Shown one piece after another: positions 1-5,525 of a stretch of DNA of 13,947 bases (positions are counted from its first letter, which is position 1; each line of letters starts with the position of its first letter). The stretch is from Nanobdellota archaeon (lineage in GTDB: Archaea; Nanobdellota; Nanobdellia; Pacearchaeales; GW2011-AR1): positions 1 through 13,947 of the forward strand of contig JAHISS010000080.1 in NCBI GenBank assembly GCA_018817905.1, in the 5' to 3' direction. Position numbers and translations under genes: made by a program. Under the pieces are notes generated by a model. It ran no database searches. It was not told where the DNA came from and was given only the letters and a program-made list of their open reading frames with translations.

Positions 1-45
1 GAGAGAGAAAGTCTTTTCGAATTTTTCTCAGGAAGTCAGAACAAT

Positions 46-66
46 TTTGGAGGATAAACCTCCAAA
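46..66 (-). terminator. Hairpin after the NAD operon, possible terminator
   Basis: A perfect 8-bp inverted repeat TTTGGAGG / CCTCCAAA with a 5-nt loop lies about 46 nt past the stop of the last gene of the operon. There is no clean T-tract after it in the direction of transcription, so it may be a terminator, a 3' end stabiliser or a processing site. The rest of positions 1-111 shows no recognisable gene. Confidence 0.4.
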
Positions 67-111
67 TTCTTAATAAAGGAGCCAACTGTCAAAACTGTTT
101 GAGTGACAGAA

Positions 112-435
112 TTAGTCGGATCTATGTGGCGAGGTCAAGTTCCAAAAATAAATTCCAACGAAAGTCATAGGTAGAAAATATAACATGTTTAACATTACAT
201 CTCCGTAGTACGCGCTCCTGTAAGCAACGTAAGAGTAAGTGAGAATATTCACAAGTCCAAAATAAAAACTGCTTATCTTTCCTTTCGCAGTCAATACAAC
301 ACACAACATCCCGGTTAAAGAAGCAGTTAAACCAATCCAGGTGTCGCTCCAAGCAAAGAATAAATAAACATTAATCGCTGTGAAAGTCAAAAGCCAAATC
401 TTCTCAAACAAGTTCCAGTCTTTTAAGTATTTCAT
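112..435 (-). CDS. pnuC: Half-length PnuC-like nicotinamide riboside/vitamin transporter
   Basis: Predicted inner-membrane vitamin B3 transporter, 107 residues. It matches the N-terminal half of PnuC: four hydrophobic segments (about residues 10-29, 33-50, 55-73, 79-98), the block LTGMLCVVLTAKGKISSFYF and a following Y-x-x-YGD stretch ending in a G-x-x-W type segment. Known PnuC proteins are about 200-250 residues with two three-helix bundles related to SWEET transporters; the second bundle and its ligand-binding tryptophans are absent. The ORF ends at an in-frame TAA, and the three frames beyond it show no membrane segment before a hairpin, so the gene really ends here. Start ATG has a GGAGGGG Shine-Dalgarno site and overlaps the Nudix gene by 32 nt. 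It may work as an oligomer of half-units (as SemiSWEETs do) or be a truncated remnant. Ligand is unproven; the operon chemistry suggests nicotinamide or nicotinate as much as the riboside. Confidence 0.7.
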   Translation of the reverse strand: MKYLKDWNLFEKIWLLTFTAINVYLFFAWSDTWIGLTASLTGMLCVVLTAKGKISSFYFGLVNILTYSYVAYRSAYYGDVMLNMLYFLPMTFVGIYFWNLTSPHRSD

Positions 436-841
436 TTTCCCCTCCTGGAAATTTATCTAAAATCTCTTTGTGATCAAAAGCCAATTTCGGTAAGTTATCA
501 CAAGGAAACCACCGAACCTCTGCAGCATCGTCTCCAGCATTTGGTTTTTCCGAATATCTTTTCACAAAATAGTGCAGAGAAACTACATGTCCCCGCGGGT
601 CACGATTTGGATTTGAAGATTCTCCAATTAATTCTAAGTCTTCCAATTCTACCACCAATCCTGTCTCTTCTTTTAGCTCTCTTTGAGCAGCCTGTTTAAC
701 AGTTTCCCTGCCCACTTCAAGAAAACCACCCGGCAGCGCCCAGCAACCTTTGAAAGGAGCCCGCTTCCTTTTGACAAGAAGAACCTTTCCATTTTCTTTC
801 ACTATCACATCTGCTGTCACAGACGGTTTTCTAAAACTCAC
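404..841 (-). CDS. Nudix hydrolase, ADP-ribose pyrophosphatase-like
   Basis: 145-residue single-domain Nudix protein. The Nudix box lies at about residues 38-62 (PGGFLEVGRETVKQAAQREL followed by KEETGL), with the metal-binding REL-x-EE core intact. Between the box glycine and the first glutamate there is one residue more than the textbook G-x5-E spacing. The later RDPRG (about 80-84) and the FDH-x-x-IL motif near residue 122 are typical of the COG1051 ADP-ribose pyrophosphatase-like group, which also supplied the sensor domain of the NAD regulator NrtR; no DNA-binding domain is present here. The start is GTG, with an AAGGAGG site 8 nt upstream, and overlaps the nadE stop as GTGA. In this operon it probably hydrolyses ADP-ribose or a pyridine nucleotide such as NADH. 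Substrate is inferred from family and context only. Confidence 0.85.
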   Translation of the reverse strand: MSFRKPSVTADVIVKENGKVLLVKRKRAPFKGCWALPGGFLEVGRETVKQAAQRELKEETGLVVELEDLELIGESSNPNRDPRGHVVSLHYFVKRYSEKPNAGDDAAEVRWFPCDNLPKLAFDHKEILDKFPGGENEILKRLELV

Positions 842-1668
842 TTCACAACCTCCTTAAAAGATAAACTGATTTTCCCCACCGTGGGAGGATTTCTTTTGTG
901 TTCAGTTGTTTCATGTCTCCAAGCTACATCCTCAACAATCTTCCTGTCAAAACCTGTTTTTCTAACGATTTCCTCAGCCGAAAGTCCTTGATCAAATCCA
1001 TTCTGGACTAACTCAGATTGTTCATAAGTATATCCAAGCTCGCCCTCGTCAGTTTGACCTTCCCACAATCCTGCAGTCGGGACTTTGTTTACAATATCTT
1101 CCGGAACACCTAAATGTCTTGCTAACTCTCTGACTAATCTCTTTGGAAGGTTTCCTAAAATATTATTATCAACAGCACCATCTCCTCTTTTTGTAAAATA
1201 TCCTAAAACATAATCTTCATCCAAATTTCCAGTGCCCATGACTCTGCAATTTTTCGAAGCAGCGATTCTACTTAACACAACAGCCCTTATTTCAGAATAC
1301 AAGTTTCCGCGGTCAAATTCATTGTCAATCCCTAAGGTCTCAACAAATCTTTCAGCCATTGACTCAATAGGAATTACTATGGGCTTAATTCCAAGATTTT
1401 CAGCAACCTTTAATCCGTCTGATTTATCTTTCTCATCATTTGCTTTAGAGGGCATTATAACTCCGAATAGTTGTAGTCTTTTCCCGTGGGTATTCTCTCT
1501 ATCAAAAGCATGTTTGCATAAGTACGCAACTGTTGTCGAATCAATTCCACCGCTCAGCCCCACAACTCCCCCATCTGCTCCAGTTCCGCGCGTGAACTGA
1601 ATTACTTGCTCAGCCAATTCGTCTCTTGCTTTCGCAGCGTCCTCGAAATATGCTCTTCTGATTTTCAT
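838..1668 (-). CDS. nadE: NH3-dependent NAD+ synthetase
   Basis: Converts nicotinate adenine dinucleotide plus ammonia and ATP to NAD+, the last step of the pathway, in the cytoplasm. The 276 residues cover the whole synthetase domain. The PP-loop SGGIDS is at residues 39-44. The family block GTGNLDEDYVLGYFTKRGDG is at 145-164 and PTAGLWEGQTDEGELG at 197-212. The C-terminal K-R-x-P-P motif is also present. There is no glutaminase (nitrilase) domain, so free ammonia is the expected nitrogen donor. ATG start with a GGAGGAA site; the gene overlaps pncA by 4 nt upstream and the Nudix gene by 4 nt downstream. It needs NaAD, yet no NaMN adenylyltransferase is encoded in the window. Confidence 0.96.
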   Translation of the reverse strand: MKIRRAYFEDAAKARDELAEQVIQFTRGTGADGGVVGLSGGIDSTTVAYLCKHAFDRENTHGKRLQLFGVIMPSKANDEKDKSDGLKVAENLGIKPIVIPIESMAERFVETLGIDNEFDRGNLYSEIRAVVLSRIAASKNCRVMGTGNLDEDYVLGYFTKRGDGAVDNNILGNLPKRLVRELARHLGVPEDIVNKVPTAGLWEGQTDEGELGYTYEQSELVQNGFDQGLSAEEIVRKTGFDRKIVEDVAWRHETTEHKRNPPTVGKISLSFKEVVK

Positions 1669-2390
1669 ATTCTTTCCTCCAAAACATCTCTTGTTGTAAC
1701 TAGCTTCGCACCAGCTGCGACCATTTCCCCCAAGGCTTTCTTGCCAAAATCAGAATCAATCCGCCCCTCAAAATCTATATTGACCTCTTCAATAGCGTCC
1801 GTCACAACATAAATTCCCAAGTCTTTTCGAAATTCGTCTCTGTAACTTGCCGTTCTGAGAACAACTGCCTTGTCGCAGTAGTCTGTGGCAAATCCGTTGA
1901 AGATTATTTTTTTCAGTCCGCGGTCGAGCATTAATTTTAGAGTTGGTTTGAAATTAGGATTTGTCCCAACGTCATAAGTTTGTTTTTCAAAAATTATTTG
2001 AGCGCCAGAATCAAGATATCTGCTAAGTTCTTCTTCTGTGTATCTTCTTATTCCCATCATTGGCCCGTCTTTTGCTCTGATGTAAATATCTTTTTGAGGT
2101 TCAAGCTCTGGCAGCCTAAGCTGACCAACAGTTCCATTCATACAGTGATCGTCAAACACCCCGCCTTTATTTCTTATCAACTCTGCATCTTCGTAAAAAT
2201 GTCTGTCAACACTTCCAGTAATTCTCCATCCTTGCCCAACTGCATAATTATGAAGTGCAAAAATATTCGGCAAAACAGCTTCAGCACCGTAAGGTTCTCT
2301 TTGCCAAGGTTTATTCCCATGCACAAACAAGGCTCCAGTTCTAAGACTAAAATCATGTTCAACATCTGTTTCATAAACTGCTGTTTTCAT
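1665..2390 (-). CDS. pncA: Nicotinamidase-type isochorismatase-fold hydrolase
   Basis: Predicted to deamidate nicotinamide to nicotinate and ammonia. The 241 residues show an isochorismatase-like cysteine hydrolase with a plausible catalytic triad: Asp13 (in VEHDFS), Lys136 (in IFEKQTYDV) and Cys172 (in GFATDYC). Asp62 and His64 (SVDRH) plus His82 (DDHC) fit the nicotinamidase metal site, and DHCMNGTVGQLRLPEL resembles the PncA segment that usually reads D-H-C-x-x-G-T. It sits directly between pncB, which uses its product, and nadE, which could use the released ammonia. ATGA overlap with pncB. At 241 residues it is longer than many PncA proteins (about 180-220). Other isochorismatase-fold hydrolases are the main alternative, but the neighbours make nicotinamidase much the best call. 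Confidence 0.85.
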   Translation of the reverse strand: MKTAVYETDVEHDFSLRTGALFVHGNKPWQREPYGAEAVLPNIFALHNYAVGQGWRITGSVDRHFYEDAELIRNKGGVFDDHCMNGTVGQLRLPELEPQKDIYIRAKDGPMMGIRRYTEEELSRYLDSGAQIIFEKQTYDVGTNPNFKPTLKLMLDRGLKKIIFNGFATDYCDKAVVLRTASYRDEFRKDLGIYVVTDAIEEVNIDFEGRIDSDFGKKALGEMVAAGAKLVTTRDVLEERI

Positions 2391-3550
2391 GCAGCACTCC
2401 CAACCAACAAATCAAGTCCATTGTTTGGCCTTGGAGGTCTTCCAACTTTGTGTATAATATTTTTTGGACCTACTCCGTCGCCAGTGTAAAAATCAACTTC
2501 ATCTGCACAATTCCCAACAGCGACAACATCTGCAGTCGCGCACCTAACCCCGTCCAAGAATCCTGCGCCAATTCCATCGTAAAGTTTTATCCCGTATCGT
2601 CTTTCCCCTTCGTTAAACGCTCTCACTTTTTCAGGATTGCTGAATCCACTGCTCAGATAAATCCCAACATTCTCAAATCCGTTTTCATTTAATGCCCTTC
2701 TGAGAGCATAAACTCCCTCGACTGTAACGCCATTTCCCTGCCAGTATTTTCTGTCTCCAATTACGCCGCCCTCAGCTAAATTTTCTCCGCACGTATCAAC
2801 TCTAACTGCAGCTAGGTTGCCATTCAATTCCCTCGCAGTTGCTAATGAATCAGTTATTTCCCTATTTGCATAATCAATTAAAGCAACTCTTGGAATATTC
2901 TCTGGAATAACTCTGTCAAACGCCTTTGTCGACTCAACTATAGCTCTATCCACACCATACTTCCACGCAAAAATATTTTCAAGAGAATGAGGTATTGTCC
3001 CCACGCCCCATTTCCCAAAATCTTCTCCTCCGTTATCAGTCGCGACTTCCCTAATTCCGTTTTCAAAAGCAAGACGCGCAAGTGCTTTGTCTTCTTCGTA
3101 GTGCCAATGTCTTGCACCAAAATAAAGTACCGGTCGACTGCCGGCCAAAGCAACAACCTCGCGCATTTGTCTACCAATTGCAGCAAAGTCTAAATTTCCC
3201 CCGCCGTTTGTTTTTGTAACTGCTCTCGCGATCACACCAAGATAACCAGTTTCAAGTTCCACAATCTCTTGAATTGGAACAATGATATTCATCTGCGTCT
3301 CTTTTCCTACATAATCTTGCCCTTCTCTTTTTCCATAGATTCTCCCACCAACTTCTTCCAAATTTGAATGATTCAATATGTAGTCAACTGCCTCATCAAT
3401 TCCCGCAGCTTTCCCGGGACCTTTTCTAACAAATACCTGCATATTCACCCAAGGGTTTAATCCTTTTGCTTTCAATATTTCGTTCGCCCGGAGAAAATAC
3501 TTATCAGCGTAAGGCTTATGATCTGTTAGAAGTTTTGTTTCAGCTCTCAT
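2387..3550 (-). CDS. pncB: Nicotinate phosphoribosyltransferase
   Basis: Couples nicotinate with PRPP (usually with ATP hydrolysis) to make nicotinate mononucleotide, the committed step of salvage. 387 residues. LLTD near residues 7-10 matches the family N-terminus, FGARH at 144-148 matches the usual F-G-x-R-R/H motif, GVGTIPHSL is at 182-190, and later come the conserved VRVDTCGEN, a GFSNPEKVRAF helix entry and DGIGAGF in the phosphate-binding region. Length fits archaeal and short bacterial enzymes. It has the strongest Shine-Dalgarno of the operon (GGAGGTGA, about 6 nt before ATG) and overlaps the preceding small gene by 4 nt. A nicotinamide-specific NAMPT is the alternative, but the adjacent nicotinamidase and the sequence favour nicotinate. 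Confidence 0.93.
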   Translation of the reverse strand: MRAETKLLTDHKPYADKYFLRANEILKAKGLNPWVNMQVFVRKGPGKAAGIDEAVDYILNHSNLEEVGGRIYGKREGQDYVGKETQMNIIVPIQEIVELETGYLGVIARAVTKTNGGGNLDFAAIGRQMREVVALAGSRPVLYFGARHWHYEEDKALARLAFENGIREVATDNGGEDFGKWGVGTIPHSLENIFAWKYGVDRAIVESTKAFDRVIPENIPRVALIDYANREITDSLATARELNGNLAAVRVDTCGENLAEGGVIGDRKYWQGNGVTVEGVYALRRALNENGFENVGIYLSSGFSNPEKVRAFNEGERRYGIKLYDGIGAGFLDGVRCATADVVAVGNCADEVDFYTGDGVGPKNIIHKVGRPPRPNNGLDLLVGSAA

Positions 3551-3828
3551 CTTTGGTCACCTCCCTGATAATTTCCTTTAGGAGTAAACGCAAGAAAATC
3601 GCCGTCTCTCTGATCTGATTCATATTCTACGTCCCACCCAGCCCCACCATACATTCTGCTAACCTCTTGCAGAGTTCTATTGTCCACATAACCGACAGTA
3701 ATACAAACCCGCCCTCCAGTCTTGCCAAAATCCCGACCAAGAGCCCAATCAATCCTCTTTTCAAGTTCTCCGATTCGCGCCTGATCTTCTTCGTTCAATT
3801 TTCTTGCCTGTTCTGGTGTGATTGTCAT
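3547..3828 (-). CDS. Small protein, paralogue B of a tandem pair, function unknown
   Basis: 93 residues, not recognised. It is clearly related to the next gene upstream: both begin MTITP and share K-L-N-E, E-K-x-I-D, R-x-FGK, R-x-Y-x-x-x-GWDVEY and FTP-x-G at matching positions. The predicted fold is an N-terminal helix (about 5-32) followed by strands, so a small alpha/beta domain; there is no signal peptide or membrane segment. The start has a good GAGAGGT site lying inside the end of paralogue A. The last 4 nt overlap pncB, so it is translationally coupled to the NAD enzymes. Position suggests a regulatory or scaffolding role in NAD salvage, but nothing in the sequence proves it. Confidence 0.8.
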   Translation of the reverse strand: MTITPEQARKLNEEDQARIGELEKRIDWALGRDFGKTGGRVCITVGYVDNRTLQEVSRMYGGAGWDVEYESDQRDGDFLAFTPKGNYQGGDQR

Positions 3829-3829
3829 T

Positions 3830-4111
3830 TTATTGACCTCTCCCGTTTGGTGTAAAAATGTAATAACTTGCGTCTCTCGGATCTCTAGAGTCTACTTCAA
3901 TATACTCAACATCCCATCCCCTTTCACTATACCTTCTTTTAATTTCCCCTATAATTCTTTGATTCTCGCAAGGGATATCAACACTGGCGTTGCAATCCCA
4001 TTTCCCAAATTTTCTAGCTAGTTGTTCATCTATTTTTTTCTCTATTTCAGAAATTTTTGAATCGTCTCTGTCTTCATTCAATTTCATTGCTTCTTGTGGT
4101 GTGATTGTCAT
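3830..4111 (-). CDS. Small protein, paralogue A of a tandem pair, first gene of NAD operon
   Basis: 93 residues from the chosen start, exactly the length of paralogue B. An in-frame ATG exists at 4162, but it lies against the TATA box and its extra 17 residues have no counterpart in B; the ATG at 4111 gives the shared MTITP N-terminus and follows a GGAAAG site. Shares K-L-N-E, E-K-x-I-D, FGK, GWDVEY and FTP-x-G with B. It is hydrophilic, with no signal or membrane segment. As first gene of the operon it lies just behind a palindrome at the predicted transcription start. Tandem duplication is evident; function unknown. The N-terminal half is rich in charged helix-forming residues and the C-terminal half is strand-like. 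Confidence 0.8.
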   Translation of the reverse strand: MTITPQEAMKLNEDRDDSKISEIEKKIDEQLARKFGKWDCNASVDIPCENQRIIGEIKRRYSERGWDVEYIEVDSRDPRDASYYIFTPNGRGQ

Positions 4112-4122
4112 TTTGTCTTTCC

Positions 4123-4143
4123 TTAGTGTTTCTTTAACACTAA
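4123..4143 (-). promoter_or_regulatory. Perfect palindrome, probable operator of NAD operon
   Basis: TTAGTGTT and its exact reverse complement AACACTAA are separated by 5 nt. The predicted transcription start (about 25 nt after the TATA element) falls near 4140, so the palindrome covers the start site and the first part of the leader, where a bound protein would block transcription. The alternative is a leader RNA hairpin whose 3' arm abuts the GGAAAG ribosome site. Two more ACACTA copies lie upstream at 4159-4164 and 4201-4206, offset by 22 and 42 bp. Confidence 0.6.
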
Positions 4144-4161
4144 CATAATGTAGAATAAACA

Positions 4162-4170
4162 CTATATAAA
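4162..4170 (-). promoter_or_regulatory. TATA box of NAD salvage operon
   Basis: TTTATATAG on the minus strand, the best TATA match in the spacer, about 54 nt before the first start codon. This predicts a leader of roughly 29 nt, unlike the leaderless starts seen elsewhere in the window. An ACACTA half-site overlaps its edge. Confidence 0.65.
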
Positions 4171-4181
4171 CATTATGGCGA

Positions 4182-4217
4182 TTAGATAGATGTATTATTT
4201 ACACTAAGTCTATCTAA
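4182..4217. repeat. 9-bp inverted repeat with 18-nt loop
   Basis: TTAGATAGA (4182-4190) and TCTATCTAA (4209-4217) are exact reverse complements. The loop includes an ACACTA half-site. It lies between the stop of the winged-helix gene and the NAD promoter, after a T-rich run on the minus strand, so it may be a terminator for the upstream gene or an upstream regulator site for the operon. Confidence 0.4.
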
Positions 4218-4234
4218 AAAATAAGAAAAACTTT

Positions 4235-4678
4235 TTATTCCAATTTCCCCAAGTATTCCTTTATCCTCTCAATCGTCTGAGGAATCAGAAACTTCTCAAT
4301 CTTCGTCTCAAAAATTTCTCCCAACGGAGCGAACTCCGAAAGTCGATATCTGTTTTCTTTCTTGTCGACAAGCATCGCGTCCCTAAGTCTTTTCAACTGC
4401 CGACGTATATTCGACTCCGCCAATCCCTTCTCCTCAAGCGAATGTTCTTTCCTCTTCCCCTGAACTCTGTCTCTAATCTCAAATGAATTCATCCATTCCT
4501 TCTTCGTCCGCGAATCTTCTAAAACCAAAAGTAAATCAACGACGATGTCCCGCGAGTCGCCCGGCTGCAACAACCCAAAAGACAAACAAATCTTCCTAAT
4601 CAGCTCCCGTTTTGAAGAATCATACGGCTTTTCATAACGGCGCAGCGTAATTTCCGAAAGCGGAATGTCTTTTACCAT
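4235..4678 (-). CDS. Winged-helix DNA-binding domain protein
   Basis: 147 residues. An N-terminal part (1-60) containing LRRYEKPY and GLLQPGDSRDIVVDLLLVL is followed by a winged-helix-like unit: SFEIRDRV as helix 2, then ESNIRRQLKRLRDAMLVDK as a recognition helix, and ENRYRLSEF as the wing. A C-terminal helix pair (IFETKIEKFLIP, TIERIKEYLGK) may dimerise. The pattern resembles a conserved DPANN family of unknown role that I recall only loosely. It has its own TATA element 26 nt before the ATG and so is probably leaderless. It is immediately upstream of the NAD operon on the same strand, which makes it a candidate for the regulator acting at the palindrome, though it could equally be a general factor. 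Confidence 0.75.
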   Translation of the reverse strand: MVKDIPLSEITLRRYEKPYDSSKRELIRKICLSFGLLQPGDSRDIVVDLLLVLEDSRTKKEWMNSFEIRDRVQGKRKEHSLEEKGLAESNIRRQLKRLRDAMLVDKKENRYRLSEFAPLGEIFETKIEKFLIPQTIERIKEYLGKLE

Positions 4679-4700
4679 TAAAACAAAAAGTTAAAAGTTG

Positions 4701-4708
4701 TTATAAAT
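4701..4708 (-). promoter_or_regulatory. TATA box of winged-helix gene
   Basis: TTTATAA on the minus strand is centred about 26 nt before the start codon at 4678, the spacing of a leaderless archaeal transcript. Confidence 0.55.
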
Positions 4709-4716
4709 CTTTTTAA

Positions 4717-4899
4717 TTAAAAGTTAGTAAAGAAAGACACCAAAAAGTCTACAATTTCGTCAATAAATGCCGTAAATTTATTAGCTCTCTTTTTACCCGC
4801 CACTTTTTTAATTATCTCTGAAAACAAATAAACGATACACATTAACAAAATCGCGATTAAGATAACAATCAATACAAATTTTACATACGTTAAATCCAT
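4717..4899 (-). CDS. Small single-pass membrane protein
   Basis: 60 residues, function not recognised. One strongly hydrophobic segment runs over about residues 5-27 (rich in I, L and V), then a basic stretch IIKKVAGKKRANKF, then an amphipathic C-terminal helix FIDEIVDFLVSFF. The basic patch after the segment places the C-terminus in the cytoplasm by the positive-inside rule. I prefer the ATG at 4899 to an upstream TTG at 4905 because 4899 is about 25 nt from the shared TATA element. It is divergent from the 118-residue CARF-like gene across a 50-bp spacer and may be co-expressed with it. Confidence 0.6.
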   Translation of the reverse strand: MDLTYVKFVLIVILIAILLMCIVYLFSEIIKKVAGKKRANKFTAFIDEIVDFLVSFFTNF

Positions 4900-4920
4900 T
4901 AACAAAAAAACACAACAATT

Positions 4921-4929
4921 ATTATAAAC
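4921..4929. promoter_or_regulatory. Shared TATA element of a symmetric divergent promoter
   Basis: The self-complementary TTATAA at 4922-4927 is centred at 4924.5. The start codons on the two strands, at 4899 (minus) and 4950 (plus), have their midpoint at the same 4924.5, each 25.5 nt away. One TATA element therefore seems able to serve both directions, with leaderless transcripts on both sides. Confidence 0.65.
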
Positions 4930-4949
4930 TTAACTTTCCCAATTCAAAC

Positions 4950-5306
4950 ATGAAACTCGTGGCATTTGTCGGAAACGACACGGAAAATCTCGGCCAGCTG
5001 ACAGCGTTAATCAACCGAATGGACTGCGATAAAGTTCTCCTAGTCAAAGACAAGAAAACCTCAAACCCGTTTCAAAATCCCAAGTGCGTGCCAATCAGCG
5101 TCGACTCAGCCAAAGATTTAATTTCGTTCAAGCAGGAAATTCAGGAAAAACTAAAAAAAGAACTTTCCGGAGACATGGAAGTCGCGCTTTCTATTGCGTC
5201 TGGCTCTGGCAAAGAACACATGGCTTTGATTTCAGCCCTGCTCTCAATTCCAGTCGGCATAAAACTCGCAGCTTTCACAAAAACAGGCGTTGAGTTTATT
5301 AGCTGA
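4950..5306 (+). CDS. Small Rossmann-like protein with CARF-like signature
   Basis: 118 residues. It starts with a beta-strand/loop MKLVAFVGNDTENL and a second strand DKVLLVKDK, then a helix (53-72), then the strand EVALSIASGSGKEHMALISA at about 77-96, ending in a strand pair IKLAAFTKTGVEFI. The glycine-rich turn followed by a helix starting H-M-A resembles the N-x-S/T-G-G-T-K/R-x-M motif of CARF (CRISPR-associated Rossmann) domains, which bind nucleotide ligands. No effector domain is attached, so it would be a stand-alone sensor or a decayed piece; no CRISPR genes are seen here. Leaderless ATG. The CARF assignment is tentative; a DPANN-specific family with a similar fold is equally possible. 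Confidence 0.55.
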   Translation: MKLVAFVGNDTENLGQLTALINRMDCDKVLLVKDKKTSNPFQNPKCVPISVDSAKDLISFKQEIQEKLKKELSGDMEVALSIASGSGKEHMALISALLSIPVGIKLAAFTKTGVEFIS

Positions 5307-5525
5307 TTAGCTCGCAACAAGTTGCTCGGATTAGCTGACTCATAACCAGCCTCGACAGGTTATTCGTCTAAAAAAAGAGATAATTATCTCAGAGAAAAGG
5401 AATTAAGTCGCTTAGTTATGTTTCGTTAATAATCTAAGGGGGCGGCGGAAATTATTGAAGCTATTTGATTAACCTAAACAAACCTCAAGGGCAAATTGAA
5501 ACTAAAACTTTGCTCACCCAACAAA
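5298..5525. other. Non-coding spacer with repeats and hairpins, convergent gene ends
   Basis: No coding frame is credible between the two convergent stops. ATTAGCT occurs three times (5298, 5306, 5330), the last two inside GATTAGCT copies at 5305 and 5329. GCAAC-AA-GTTGC (5314-5325) and ATAACC/GGTTAT (5342-5363) form hairpins. Positions 5334-5350 resemble a tRNA-Met anticodon arm with CAT anticodon. A G/C run around 5437-5448 stands out in AT-rich DNA. It could be a small RNA or tRNA-derived debris. Confidence 0.4.
5370..5390 (-). terminator. Hairpin plus T7, terminator for nucleotidyltransferase gene
   Basis: A perfect 14-bp palindrome GAGATAATTATCTC (5377-5390) is followed on the minus strand by seven T residues (5376-5370). 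It lies about 135 nt past the end of the minus-strand gene. Confidence 0.5.

Noticed and set aside
1..111. Continuation of PnuC after a frameshift past its stop codon
   Set aside because: One other frame is open for about 26 codons after the stop but encodes no membrane segment, and a hairpin follows; not recognisable as the missing half.
4112..4162. Longer start at 4162 for the first gene of the NAD operon
   Set aside because: The added 17 codons overlap the TATA element and the palindrome and have no counterpart in the paralogue.
5298..5370. A tRNA-Met gene suggested by GCTGACTCATAACCAGC
   Set aside because: The anticodon arm has an A-C mismatch at its closing pair, and there is no acceptor stem, D-arm or T-arm that pairs around it; at most a relic.
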